A DNA stretch of 64,000 nucleotides from assembly GCF_049723905.1 (NCBI RefSeq), contig NZ_JBJKFD010000001.1:186001-250000 (forward strand), in the 5' to 3' direction. The position numbers and the translations under genes were made by a program. The first letter of the stretch is position 1; each line of letters starts with the position of its first letter. Under the pieces are notes generated by a model that was not told the DNA's origin, searched no databases, and saw only the letters and a list, made by a program, of their open reading frames with translations. Below are positions 1 to 8,138 of this stretch, in pieces. The stretch is from G963665185 sp049723905 (lineage in GTDB: Bacteria; Desulfobacterota; Desulfovibrionia; Desulfovibrionales; Desulfovibrionaceae).

Positions 1-269
1 ATTTTGAAGGTGATGTCTTCCGATCTGTCGGCGGCAAGTCGGCCCAGATGTTCATCCGCATTACGGTGCATGGAGCGGAATTTGAGGATGCGAAAATGGC
101 GTCCGTTCAGTCCTACCCTGGTTTGGCTATAGAAGATTGGCGAGCGGTCATCCATCCATACGGCAAGCAATGTAAGCAGGAAAACAGGGCTGAGGACGAC
201 GAGGCCAACAAGCGCGCCGAAAATATCCAGCATGCGTTTGAGTCTGCGTTTCCGGATCATGGACATCAT
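1..269 (-). CDS. Undecaprenyl-phosphate sugar phosphotransferase (bacterial sugar transferase), 3' part outside window
   Basis: The minus strand encodes the N-terminal ~89 residues of a bacterial sugar transferase (WbaP/RfbP-like family), the membrane enzyme that puts the first sugar-1-phosphate on undecaprenyl phosphate for exopolysaccharide or O-antigen synthesis. The visible part has the hallmark order: a basic start (RKRRLKR), a hydrophobic segment (DIFGALVGLVVLSPVFLL), then SPIFYSQTRVG and the FRILKFRSM motif. The gene runs off the left edge, so the catalytic half is not seen. The start is uncertain: ATGs at 269, 266, 260 and 308 are all in frame, and 269 or 260 fit the weak AAGG-like ribosome site best. 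Confidence 0.85.
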   Translation of the reverse strand, partial: MMSMIRKRRLKRMLDIFGALVGLVVLSPVFLLTLLAVWMDDRSPIFYSQTRVGLNGRHFRILKFRSMHRNADEHLGRLAADRSEDITFK

Positions 270-489
270 GCCTTGTCTTTGCTGCGTGTTGCAGCATTGT
301 TTACGCATGGGGCTTTTGTCTTTCCGTAAGGCCCGAGCGCAACGCAAAAAACTTCACCGGACGGAAACTACTGCATACCGGGACATTGAGCGTTGGCCGC
401 CACATGAAAAACAGGAGCCAGCATTCTTTATTTGGAAAGAAATGTCCATATATGCTTTGTCCAATTACCGCAACTTCGGGCCGTAGGTG

Positions 490-517
490 AAAAATCCGGC
501 CCCGTCCCAGGGGCCGG
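490..517 (-). terminator. Intrinsic terminator downstream of cheX
   Basis: A perfect 8-bp stem CCGGCCCC/GGGGCCGG with a 6-base loop is followed on the minus strand by a run of five T. It lies 86 bases past the cheX stop and probably ends the cheR-HDOD-cheX transcript. Nothing else recognisable was seen between the sugar transferase start and cheX (270-603). Confidence 0.75.
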
Positions 518-603
518 GCACAATATCATCTCGTCACTGTAAACAGGGCTTACAGGCTTACTTGTTTTTGGGGAAAGGGGAGAGGGATGGAAAGAGGGGG
601 GCT

Positions 604-1083
604 TCAGGAGTCGGCAAACGCGACTTCCACGACGAATTCACCTTCTTCGATGGAAAAGGGGATGGACAGGACAGGAGCTGTATCGATGTGGCGGATGACC
701 AGTCCCTTGCCCGATACCACGGACGGGGTGGAGGCATCGAAGCTCATGCCCTGGTCGGAAAGGTGGGCACGGGCCTGTCCCGAGATCATGTTGGTCAATT
801 CGCCGACGGCGTCGGCAATTTCGTCGTTTATCTCGGTATAGCTTTCATAAAGCATGTTGTTCACGATTTTAAGAATCGCCCCTTCCGAAAGCGTGAGGGA
901 CATGGTTCCCCGGCTGTATCCGCTTACGCCGATAAGCCCGGTTATGTCGCCCACGGCCCTGCGATCCTTATTGATGTAAGGGGTTCCAGGGGTGGCTTCC
1001 ACACGTGCCATGGTGGAAAGTACATCCATAACAGCAGTTAGAAATGGATTTATGAAGTTTACGTCGTATTTTATTTTGCTCAT
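604..1083 (-). CDS. cheX: CheX-family chemotaxis phosphatase
   Basis: CheX/CheC/FliY-family proteins dephosphorylate CheY-P and so reset the flagellar switch signal. The product has 159 residues from the start chosen here. It begins with the typical NFINPFLTAVMDVLSTM helix and carries the ExxN phosphatase motif as ELTN, inside DAVGELTNMISGQ. The start at 1083 (MSKIKYDV) is preferred over an in-frame ATG 36 bases upstream, because family members start at this point and an AAGG lies just before it. The gene is the last in a minus-strand group with a HDOD protein and cheR, so it should act in a chemosensory pathway. No CheA or receptor gene is nearby. Confidence 0.9.
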   Translation of the reverse strand: MSKIKYDVNFINPFLTAVMDVLSTMARVEATPGTPYINKDRRAVGDITGLIGVSGYSRGTMSLTLSEGAILKIVNNMLYESYTEINDEIADAVGELTNMISGQARAHLSDQGMSFDASTPSVVSGKGLVIRHIDTAPVLSIPFSIEEGEFVVEVAFADS

Positions 1084-1151
1084 GGCCTTGTGAAACAGCC
1101 TTTTGGGAGGCTGCTGCATACTGAGGTGTAAATTTATTGGAGTATATGGAA

Positions 1152-1187
1152 GTTCATCTTCTCCACGTGTTTGTGAAGAAGATGAAC
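1152..1187. other. Long inverted repeat between HDOD gene and cheX
   Basis: The arms GTTCATCTTCT and AGAAGATGAAC pair perfectly, and the stem extends by three more pairs after one mismatch, leaving a six-base loop. Neither strand has a T run after it, so it is not a classical terminator. It sits in the 125-base gap between the HDOD stop and the cheX start, where it could stabilise mRNA ends or separate expression of the two genes. Confidence 0.6.
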
Positions 1188-1208
1188 CTTCGATGCTCTC
1201 GAACGGGC

Positions 1209-2426
1209 CTACATAAATGCAGACGTTATGTCTTGGATACTTTCGTCATATATTTCGACGAGTTCCTGTATGCTGTCAGCTTCAAGTCCCAGTTCATCCC
1301 AGGCTCCGGGTGACATTCCAGGAAGAACGTACATTCCAGACTCCGAGATGGCAACTGCGTTTGCCATGTTGTCGGCCAGCTGAACAACTGCCGCCTCACG
1401 CGGCATTTTGGTTTGGAAGGGATCATGGTGGGAGATGATCAGCTGACGTAGATCTTCCGGAAACTCCCATTTTTCCAGGAGATTGCCGGCAACCTGTACA
1501 TGATCGAAACCAAGGATTTTCTGTTCGGCCTCAACCAGAGGCACCATGTTGGAGCGGGCGAACAGTAGCGACTGCACAGACGCATACGGCATGTTCTTGT
1601 ACATGATGAGCCTGCCGGTATCATGCAGCAGACCGGCCGTAAAAAATCTGTCCGAGGGCAGCCCCAGCTTGGCAGCCACGAGTTTGGAAAACATGGCGCA
1701 GGAAATGGAATGGCGCCAGAAGATTTTCATGTCGATAAGTTCTGCCGGAATGTCCTTGAAGAAATTGATAGCGGAAATACCCAGAGCCAAAGTTGAAATT
1801 TCCTTGGTCCCGGCCAGCGAAACCGCATGCGGGATGGAGTCCACCTTGGCGGCAAAGCCGAAGATGGGCGAGTTGACAAGCCGCAGGAGTTTGCTGCTCA
1901 TGCTGGGGTCCATGCTTACGACCTTGGCGATGTCCGCAGCCGAACTGGTGGGCGAGTCGAGCACTTTTTTGATGCGGAAATAAATGTCCGGGAAAGAGGA
2001 GAGGGATGTTTCGTGTTTGACGATGTCTTCGTATGAGGCGCGGCCCTTGAAGAACAGGTCGCGCATGTGTTCCACGCTTTCTGCTGCAAGGTCGCTTTCA
2101 CAGGGCATTTCCCATCCCTTGTTGAGAGCGTCCCATGTGCGTTCCAGCAGAATTCGGAACAGCTCCTTGAAAACAGGAGCGTCCGGATCGACGTACATGA
2201 AAAATTTGCGCACGTATGTTTCGATTTGGCGCAGGCGGATTTTGCGGTCGGCTTCGGCGGATGCCGGTTCAATGTACACAAAACCCATTCCCAGCGTATC
2301 CAGAAGACTGATTACATCCGCATCCGCCTGGGTTCCAGAGTCGATGACCGTGGAACCATCAAGCCCTCTTACATTTTGAGCCAGAATCATTCCCGGCTCC
2401 AGGTGCTCCAAGCATATTTTTTTCAC
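1209..2426 (-). CDS. HDOD domain signalling protein
   Basis: The 405-residue product starts with a ~110-residue N-terminal region (MKKICLEHLEPGMILAQNV), of the kind also found in front of HD-GYP domains. It continues with a HDOD domain over roughly residues 145-345 that contains the conserved RLVNSPIFG segment, a GISAINFF helix and the HDTGRLIMYKN region. HDOD proteins are noncatalytic relatives of HD phosphohydrolases and often act as signal outputs. It lies 48 bases after the cheR stop and 125 bases before cheX, which makes a chemotaxis or second-messenger role likely. Its ligand cannot be told from the sequence. Confidence 0.88.
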   Translation of the reverse strand: MKKICLEHLEPGMILAQNVRGLDGSTVIDSGTQADADVISLLDTLGMGFVYIEPASAEADRKIRLRQIETYVRKFFMYVDPDAPVFKELFRILLERTWDALNKGWEMPCESDLAAESVEHMRDLFFKGRASYEDIVKHETSLSSFPDIYFRIKKVLDSPTSSAADIAKVVSMDPSMSSKLLRLVNSPIFGFAAKVDSIPHAVSLAGTKEISTLALGISAINFFKDIPAELIDMKIFWRHSISCAMFSKLVAAKLGLPSDRFFTAGLLHDTGRLIMYKNMPYASVQSLLFARSNMVPLVEAEQKILGFDHVQVAGNLLEKWEFPEDLRQLIISHHDPFQTKMPREAAVVQLADNMANAVAISESGMYVLPGMSPGAWDELGLEADSIQELVEIYDESIQDITSAFM

Positions 2427-2474
2427 GCCATAAGCTCCGTTTTTTTCGGACTGTGCTGTGCCTTGCCAGTGGAT

Positions 2475-3350
2475 TTACTGTTTCTGATAAATGATTCCGC
2501 CGATCTTCACGATGGGCTTGAAGGCACGGGTCAGTTTGTGGATGCTCTCCGAATGACCGAGTATCAGGTAGCCACCGGGTACGAGGTTGTCGTAAAAAGC
2601 TTTGAGCACCCGCTTCTTCATTTCATCATCAAAATAAATAATGACATTGCGGCAGAAAATAATCTGCGATTTGGGCACACGCTTGGCAGCAGCCGGATCG
2701 TTCAGATTTATCAGGCCGAAGGAACAGAGCTTCTGCACCTTGGGATGAATTTTATACCCACCCTTATCTTCGGTGAAGTATCTTTTGACAATGTCGGCAG
2801 GTGTCGTTTTAAACGCATACTTGCTGTACAACCCGCGACGCGCTTTGATGATCATGGCCGGGGAGAGGTCGTTGGCTGTAATATTGATCTTCCAGCCGAT
2901 GATGGACATCTTCAGCACTTCGTGAAGAATCATGGACAGCGTGTAGGGTTCTTCCCCGGAAGAACAGCCAGCGGACCATATGTTGAGTTCTTTTTTATTG
3001 GCCGCCGTCTGCTGTTTTATCCAGTCGGCAAGCACAAAGTCCCGGAACACGTCCAGTTGACGTTGGTCCCGGAAAAAACTGGTTTCGTTGGTGGTTATTT
3101 TTTCAAAAAGGAAATCGAGTTCCTTGTCCTTGTTCGCGGAATACCGAAGATATTTATAGTATTCCCCAAAACTTTTCAGCTTGAGCTCATTGAGTCTTTT
3201 TCCCAGACGGTTTTCAATAAGATATTTTCTCTTGAGCGGAATATCTATTCCTGTCTGCGAGTATATGAATTCCTGAAAATCCTTGAACTCAGTGTCAGAG
3301 ATTTTCGGTGTCTGGCGTAGACTGAGAGAGGCAAAAGACGGTGTCGTCAT
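2475..3350 (-). CDS. cheR: CheR-type chemotaxis protein methyltransferase
   Basis: CheR transfers methyl groups from S-adenosylmethionine to glutamates of chemoreceptors. The 291-residue product has the small N-terminal helical domain (SDTEFKDFQEFIYSQTGI), the signature TTNETSFFRD near residue 90, the SAM-binding segment WSAGCSSGEEPYTLSM, and the C-terminal FCRNVIIYFDDE and GGYLILGHSES motifs. The start at 3350 (MTTPSF) follows a clear AGGAG five bases upstream. A longer in-frame start exists but would add a non-homologous leader. It is the first gene of the group with the HDOD protein and cheX. Confidence 0.95.
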   Translation of the reverse strand: MTTPSFASLSLRQTPKISDTEFKDFQEFIYSQTGIDIPLKRKYLIENRLGKRLNELKLKSFGEYYKYLRYSANKDKELDFLFEKITTNETSFFRDQRQLDVFRDFVLADWIKQQTAANKKELNIWSAGCSSGEEPYTLSMILHEVLKMSIIGWKINITANDLSPAMIIKARRGLYSKYAFKTTPADIVKRYFTEDKGGYKIHPKVQKLCSFGLINLNDPAAAKRVPKSQIIFCRNVIIYFDDEMKKRVLKAFYDNLVPGGYLILGHSESIHKLTRAFKPIVKIGGIIYQKQ

Positions 3351-4022
3351 GATGCTCCTGTCGCGTCGAAAGTGTTGAATATGGTCAGCAGCTGGGTAAC
3401 AAAAGCTGCCGATTGCATGATCATTCCTGCTCTTTCGCCTAAGGGGCATGTCCCGAAGGAAATACAAAAGGAGTCAGAAAAAGTTCCGCTTACATATTCA
3501 TTGTTTTACTCGGTTTCGTCAAATAAATGGGCTCATAAATACGTTATAATTTTTCCCGTTGTTTTAATATCTTGAATTAAAACGTTATTTTAAGCAAGTG
3601 TGGGTGGCTGGTGATTGACTGTATACAGGTAAATCTGTAGATGTCGCGAAATAACATCATACATAAAGGACTTTTTTTGCTCCGCATTACTAAAGATCTT
3701 GTGCCTCCGGTCGCCTGCCGCGGGACACAATTCTAGCATCGGCCTTCTTTTCGGCCCCAGCTGTTTTGCTGTAGCCGGAAGGGCGGTGCTCGTCAGGCAT
3801 TTATCCTCTTGGGTTTTCATCCGGGAACCCGGTCTATTTTTGTGTCCTTGGTTGGCGGCCATACCCTCCCCGTAGCTAATCGGTGAAAGCAGGTCTGGAA
3901 CTGTTTGCGGGACGCGCCTTTGCAGCGTTTTCCCGCCTGTTTCAGCCAGTGAAAGCCTCAGGAATCTCTTTTTGGGAGAGGCTTTCACGTTATGGCGTTC
4001 AATACGGAGTTTACACAAGACA
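3351..4022. other. Gene-free stretch between cheR and rsgA
   Basis: About 670 bases lie between the divergent genes cheR and rsgA. I find no reading frame with coding character. The stretch holds two short hairpins near 3741-3773 (GGCC around TTCTTTTC, then CAGC/GCTG) and the strong inverted repeat at 3949-3988, so it probably carries promoters for both genes and possibly a structured leader for rsgA. No known riboswitch class could be matched with confidence. Confidence 0.5.
3949..3988. repeat. Perfect 11-bp inverted repeat upstream of rsgA
   Basis: GTGAAAGCCTC at 3949-3959 and GAGGCTTTCAC at 3978-3988 are exact reverse complements around an 18-base loop that contains five T. It ends 35 bases before the rsgA start. 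It could be a leader hairpin or an operator. No T run follows the stem, so it is not a standard terminator. Confidence 0.6.
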
Positions 4023-5147
4023 ATGGATAACAAGCAGTGCATTCGTACTCTGGAGAATACCCTTGAAAGCCCCTTGGATTGCCTCGGCTGGGCTTTGTTT
4101 AAAGAGCATGCCGGAGCATTTGATGCGGGAGAGACGGGGAATACGGCCCGGGTAATTGGAGTTCGCAAGAACAGCTTTGTACTGAGCAACGGGTGCGAAG
4201 AATGGCTGGCATTCCCTGCTGGACGGCTACGGCAGGCAGGGGAGACGTTTCCCGCTGCCGGAGATTGGGTCCAATTTCGGGAAAAGCTTGTAACAAAGGT
4301 TTTACCTCGAAAAAACACCCTGTCCCGAGGGGCAGCGGGCCTACGACACGGCAAGGACGGAGGCGCACTCAAACAGCAGATAATGGCGACCAATGTTGAT
4401 ACGGTTTTCATTGTCTCGGGTTTGGATCGAGACTTCAACCTTCGTCGTTTGGAGCGCTATCTTACCCTTGTCTACAATTGTGGCATGATGCCGGTGATAG
4501 TGCTTACAAAGGCGGACCTGCAAGAGGGAGCCCAGATATTCGTTTACGAGGCCGAGCACGTGGCTCCCGGAGTTCCGGTGCATCTGGTTTCTGCGCGTAC
4601 CGAGGCTGGCATCTCGGTGCTGGAACGCTATCTGGAGCCGGGGCGTACGGTTGTCCTTGTTGGTTCGTCCGGAGCCGGGAAGTCGACTTTGGTAAACCGA
4701 CTTGCCGGAGCTCCCGTACAAGCCACCGGCGAGGTGAGCGGCAGCGTGGGCAAAGGCAGGCACACTACCACCAGCCGGGATCTCATTCTCATGCCGCAGG
4801 GCGGAATGATCATCGATAACCCTGGTATCCGCGAGATTGCCTTTTGGGATATGGCGGAGCCTGGAGCCTTGGGTGCAGCCACCAGTGCCTTTCCTGAAAT
4901 TGAGGAATTGGCCCGGGGATGTCGGTTTGCCGACTGCCGCCACCTTCACGAGCCTGACTGCAACGTACTGCAGGGTCTTGCTGACGGAATCATCATACCT
5001 GAGCGTCTGGAAAGCTACCGGAAGATGCAGCGCGAAATGGATTACCTTGCGTTACGGCAGGAATGCCATTCCTCGGGGCAGGTGGAAAAAAAGCGCAGGA
5101 AGGACATATCCAAGCAGGTAAAGGCCTTAAAAAAAAGACACTGGTAA
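4023..5147 (+). CDS. rsgA: RsgA ribosome small-subunit GTPase
   Basis: RsgA (YjeQ) is a circularly permuted GTPase that checks maturation of the 30S subunit. The product has 374 residues: an N-terminal OB-like domain (RVIGVRKNSFVL...GDWVQF), the permuted G domain with TKADL (G4) before the P-loop GSSGAGKSTLVN (G1) and DNPGIRE (G3), and a C-terminal zinc knuckle with the spacing C-x4-C-x-H-x5-C (CRFADCRHLHEPDC). The start at 4023 (MDNKQC) is chosen because the domain begins soon after it; the ribosome site is weak (GGAG 13 bases away). The gene is monocistronic with a terminator directly downstream. Confidence 0.93.
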   Translation: MDNKQCIRTLENTLESPLDCLGWALFKEHAGAFDAGETGNTARVIGVRKNSFVLSNGCEEWLAFPAGRLRQAGETFPAAGDWVQFREKLVTKVLPRKNTLSRGAAGLRHGKDGGALKQQIMATNVDTVFIVSGLDRDFNLRRLERYLTLVYNCGMMPVIVLTKADLQEGAQIFVYEAEHVAPGVPVHLVSARTEAGISVLERYLEPGRTVVLVGSSGAGKSTLVNRLAGAPVQATGEVSGSVGKGRHTTTSRDLILMPQGGMIIDNPGIREIAFWDMAEPGALGAATSAFPEIEELARGCRFADCRHLHEPDCNVLQGLADGIIIPERLESYRKMQREMDYLALRQECHSSGQVEKKRRKDISKQVKALKKRHW

Positions 5148-5167
5148 AAACGACAAAATGATTGGTG

Positions 5168-5205
5168 AAGGCGGAGCCGCTGTTGTGGGGCTCCGCCTTT
5201 TTTTT
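5168..5205. terminator. Bidirectional intrinsic terminator after rsgA
   Basis: The 11-bp stem AAGGCGGAGCC/GGCTCCGCCTT has a 10-base loop and is followed on the plus strand by an uninterrupted T run to 5205. It sits between rsgA and the convergent gene at 5204-6154 and overlaps the latter's stop codon, so it can serve both strands, more strongly the plus strand. Confidence 0.9.
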
Positions 5206-6154
5206 ACATGATCGCCGACCCCATGGTGCAGGCAGGGCCGAGAAGTACGAACGGCAGGATAAAGCGGCTGACCGTGACGTCTTCCAAAGGGGCACTGACT
5301 GGTTTCATCCCGTCCGCATCAAAGAAAACATGCCCTTTGTCAAAGGTAACCTGCAAGGGGGCTGGTTCACGACTTTCTCCATCGCAGGGGCTGTAGCGTA
5401 TAGGAGGTTCGACCCGCTGAGGGGCTTGGCCTTCCCTTTGAAGGGTAAAGGCGTGGGAAACAGAGCGCAGTCCCACCACTTCCCCAGACTGGGAGAATCG
5501 CAACGAGTTGCTGTCGCCGGTAATGCCCACGGCGTCCGGATCGTAGGCGAGGAGTTCGCCCAAGGGGGTTGTAATGGAGAGAGCGCTGGCTGGTTCCACG
5601 GATTTGATGCTGCCGTCGTTGTAGAACGATACCCCAATGCGTACAGGCAGTGTTGTTCCCTGAAAGGGGACCTGAATTTGAGTATCCGGCCAAAGGGTAA
5701 GGCTTTTAATGTTTCCTTTCGGTCCGAAGTATAAAGAGAGCACATTGGTCTCAATGGGACCGACCGGTGTGTTCAAAAGGAGCGGCTCGGCCAGTTGCGC
5801 TTCGTCTTCCTGGCTCCAGAAACCTGAAAGGGTTCCATTGAGTGGGAAGATTCGTTTTAGTGCGCCATCTTCGTACAAAGTGATGAGTTCTGCCGGAATT
5901 TTTCCCAAGGGGGTGTGCACTTCGGTTTGCTCTTCAAGGGGCAGATTGCGGATCATTCCGTTGGGATGGAAAGAGACGGTGGGGAGCTGTCGTTTGCGAA
6001 ATGTATTGGCCGTGAATTGAGGGATCAATTCACCATAAGGCGTATGGAGATGGCTTTCGGTATGCGAGATACAGGAACGCACATTGCCATCACTGAAATA
6101 CTCCAGAGATGGCAAGGCGTTGATGGGGCCGTAAATGGTTTGAACTGTGGGCAT
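5204..6154 (-). CDS. Conserved hypothetical protein with MORN-like repeats
   Basis: I do not recognise a functional family for this 316-residue protein. It is built of at least five degenerate repeats of about 32-45 residues. Each has an aromatic-x-x-(D/N)G-x-(I/L)-(K/R) turn, seen as YFSDGNVRS, FHPNGMIRN, YEDGALKR, FGPKGNIKS and FYNDGSIKS, usually followed by a TP(L/V/Y)G(E/K/P) segment. Such turns resemble MORN or toxin-like beta-hairpin repeats. There is no signal peptide. The C-terminal ~20 residues are hydrophobic (FILPFVLLGPACTMGSAIM). It is alone on its strand, convergent with rsgA and divergent from hsp20. Confidence 0.8.
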   Translation of the reverse strand: MPTVQTIYGPINALPSLEYFSDGNVRSCISHTESHLHTPYGELIPQFTANTFRKRQLPTVSFHPNGMIRNLPLEEQTEVHTPLGKIPAELITLYEDGALKRIFPLNGTLSGFWSQEDEAQLAEPLLLNTPVGPIETNVLSLYFGPKGNIKSLTLWPDTQIQVPFQGTTLPVRIGVSFYNDGSIKSVEPASALSITTPLGELLAYDPDAVGITGDSNSLRFSQSGEVVGLRSVSHAFTLQREGQAPQRVEPPIRYSPCDGESREPAPLQVTFDKGHVFFDADGMKPVSAPLEDVTVSRFILPFVLLGPACTMGSAIM

Positions 6155-6310
6155 TGGAGCCTCCTTGTTCAGACAACTGCAAGGACTGATCCATTCGTAA
6201 TATGTTGAAAATAAAAAAGAAATTTATTCCTGTTTTGTAGGTTGGCTTGTTTTTGGCTACGTCTTTGTCGCCTGCTACAAAAATGGACTTTTTGTTTTTT
6301 CAGGGGAATC

Positions 6311-6338
6311 TTGACTGTATGAAACGACTGTTTATTTT
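6311..6338 (+). promoter_or_regulatory. Possible sigma-70 type promoter of hsp20
   Basis: TTGACT (6311-6316) and TATTTT (6333-6338) are separated by 16 bases and lie 44 bases upstream of the hsp20 start. Further upstream (about 6230-6285) the distant arms TTTTGTAG and CTACAAAA could form an operator. No CIRCE element was found. Confidence 0.4.
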
Positions 6339-6381
6339 AAATTCCGACACAACATAACCATATTAAAACATGGAGGACGTT

Positions 6382-6930
6382 ATGGACATCGCCAGGCTGA
6401 ATCCTTGGAATTGGTTCAAGAAGGAAGACGAACAGGAAAAGATTTTGCCCGTAAAACAAACGGCGGATACGGACAGGCATTCGCCCCTGAGTCCGCTGGC
6501 AGGTTTGCACAGCGAAATCGACCGGATTTTTGACCGTGCTTTCCACGGATTTGGCGCGGAATTCCCGCTGTGGAGTGCTGGCTTTTCCCGTGGGGAGAGT
6601 CTGTTCAAGCCCAAAGTGGATGTGGGCGGTTCTGACAAGGAATACACTATCAGTGTGGAGCTGCCCGGCATTGATGAGAAGGACATATCCGTGGAGCTTA
6701 ACGGGGACGCCCTTGTCATAAAGGGAGAAAAGAAGCAGGAGGAGAAAACCGAGGAAAAGGGCTTTTACCGTGTAGAGCGGAGCTACGGTTCTTTTCAGCG
6801 TGTTCTGAATGTTCCCGACGATGCCAATGTTGACGGTATCAAAGCAACGTACGCAAATGGCGTGCTTCGCCTCGTTTTGCCTCGGAAGGAGCAAAGCGAG
6901 CCACAGACGAGAAAGATAGCCATAGGCTAG
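6382..6930 (+). CDS. Hsp20/alpha-crystallin family small heat-shock protein
   Basis: Small heat-shock proteins hold unfolding proteins in a refoldable state without using ATP. The 182-residue product has a variable N-terminal arm up to about residue 80, then an alpha-crystallin domain (KPKVDVGGSDKEYTISVELPG through NGVLRLVLPR) with the conserved A-x-x-x-n-GVL signature seen as ATYANGVLRLVLP. A C-terminal I-x-I-like tail (RKIAIG) is present. The start at 6382 is set by GGAGGA five bases upstream; the in-frame ATG at 6370 overlaps that ribosome site. It is followed by its own terminator, so it is monocistronic. Confidence 0.93.
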   Translation: MDIARLNPWNWFKKEDEQEKILPVKQTADTDRHSPLSPLAGLHSEIDRIFDRAFHGFGAEFPLWSAGFSRGESLFKPKVDVGGSDKEYTISVELPGIDEKDISVELNGDALVIKGEKKQEEKTEEKGFYRVERSYGSFQRVLNVPDDANVDGIKATYANGVLRLVLPRKEQSEPQTRKIAIG

Positions 6931-6985
6931 ATATCTCGCAGGACTTTTGATCCTGCGGCATCAGAGCTTTTCTTTGAAGAAAATC

Positions 6986-7012
6986 AAGGCTCCGGATATT
7001 CCGGAGCCTTTT
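6986..7012 (+). terminator. Intrinsic terminator after hsp20
   Basis: An 11-bp perfect stem AAGGCTCCGGA/TCCGGAGCCTT with a three-base loop is followed by further T residues. It lies 55 bases downstream of the hsp20 stop. Confidence 0.88.
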
Positions 7013-7418
7013 AACTATGCCAGGGGTCCATGGAATGAGGGCGCTGTTATGCCCAACAATATTGCGGCTGTGCAGGGGGCGATGAATCAGGGCCGCCAAT
7101 ATGTTTCAGTAGCTGCAATTGGAGAAGTGGTTTGCTTTTGTGCTGGTAATACACTTTTTGTATCGAATATAGATTGTTACTGTTTTGTTGACGAAAGAAG
7201 TCCCTGTAGTGTATCCCTCTAAATTGATTACTCAATCAAATTTTTTATTGTAGCCTATTCTGACCGGTTCCGACCTGAAGGTGCAGATATGCAGCCAAAA
7301 GCAGGGGCGGGTCCGTAAGGGTGGTGTATTGGAAATTTTCTGGGGTTGCCGGAATTTTTTCTATGGCCTTATTTCAGCTATAATAGTTTTATTTGGAATT
7401 GAAGGAAACTGACCGACC
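7013..7418. other. Gene-free stretch upstream of the TetR gene
   Basis: About 400 bases hold no reading frame with coding character on either strand and no clear hairpin. It presumably contains the promoter of the TetR gene. I could not define a convincing palindromic operator. Confidence 0.5.
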
Positions 7419-8003
7419 ATGAGCAAGCCCAACAGCAAGGATATCATTCTGGCGACAGCCCGCGCTCTTTTTGGCGAATACGGGTACACGAGCACAACGT
7501 TTAAAAAAATCGCTGAAAGTTCCGGGTTGGCATTAGGGCTTATCACGCATTATTTCGGCAGTAAGGAAAATCTGTTTGTCCAATCCAGTTTGAGCATTCT
7601 GGATACGGTTCAGGAAGAGCTTGAAAAGGCCACTTCCGTGGCTCCAAACGGGCTGGAGGCAGTGGTTTCTTTTGCCAGGGTTTATCTTGAATTTGCCAGA
7701 AGCCGAAGCAGCGATTTTCTTATTTTGGTCAGCTGTTCACCGTATAGCGACCTGAAAAATTCCATAGCCAAGGACGATATGACCCAGATATTCGAGCATC
7801 TCGTGAACAGACTGCGCGAGCATATAGAGGCTGGACAGGCCGATGGAAGCGTTGTGCAGGAGAATTCGTTCCAGCTGGCCAATTCGGTTTTTGCAACCCT
7901 GGTCGGTGGAGTCCGTACCATCATGCTTGCTTCCTATTGTCCCGAAGGCTTTTACGATGCCACGCTGCGCTATATTCGCAGAGCTGTTCAAACGAGGCGA
8001 TAA
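7419..8003 (+). CDS. TetR/AcrR family transcriptional regulator
   Basis: The 194-residue product has the family layout: an N-terminal helix-turn-helix domain (residues ~8-55; ILATARALFGEYGYTSTTFKKIAESSGLALGLITHYFGSK split around the recognition helix) and an all-helical ligand-binding domain of about 130 residues. The GLITHYFGSKENLF segment is the diagnostic part. A GAAGGAA lies about 10 bases before the ATG. No efflux gene is adjacent, and the neighbours are hsp20 and an unknown protein on the other strand, so its target cannot be inferred. Confidence 0.92.
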   Translation: MSKPNSKDIILATARALFGEYGYTSTTFKKIAESSGLALGLITHYFGSKENLFVQSSLSILDTVQEELEKATSVAPNGLEAVVSFARVYLEFARSRSSDFLILVSCSPYSDLKNSIAKDDMTQIFEHLVNRLREHIEAGQADGSVVQENSFQLANSVFATLVGGVRTIMLASYCPEGFYDATLRYIRRAVQTRR

Positions 8004-8138
8004 AAGGCAGCTTCCAAAGTCCGAAAGCTGAAGGGCAATGGCGTACTGCCTGGGGTGGGCACCTTAAGCTGGCATATTTTAAAGCTTTATGGGCAGCTCT
8101 TTGGAAGGGGATTGGGGGGGAGGAATGCGCGTGTGGCT

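Noticed and set aside
928..935. GCCGATAA resembling a sigma-28 -10 element
   Set aside because: It lies inside cheX with no -35 element and points into the middle of that gene.
3700..3800. Possible riboswitch upstream of rsgA
   Set aside because: Several short stems are visible, but I could not match the conserved core of any known class.
6947..7222. Plus-strand 91-codon frame after hsp20
   Set aside because: It begins before the hsp20 terminator and has no coding character.
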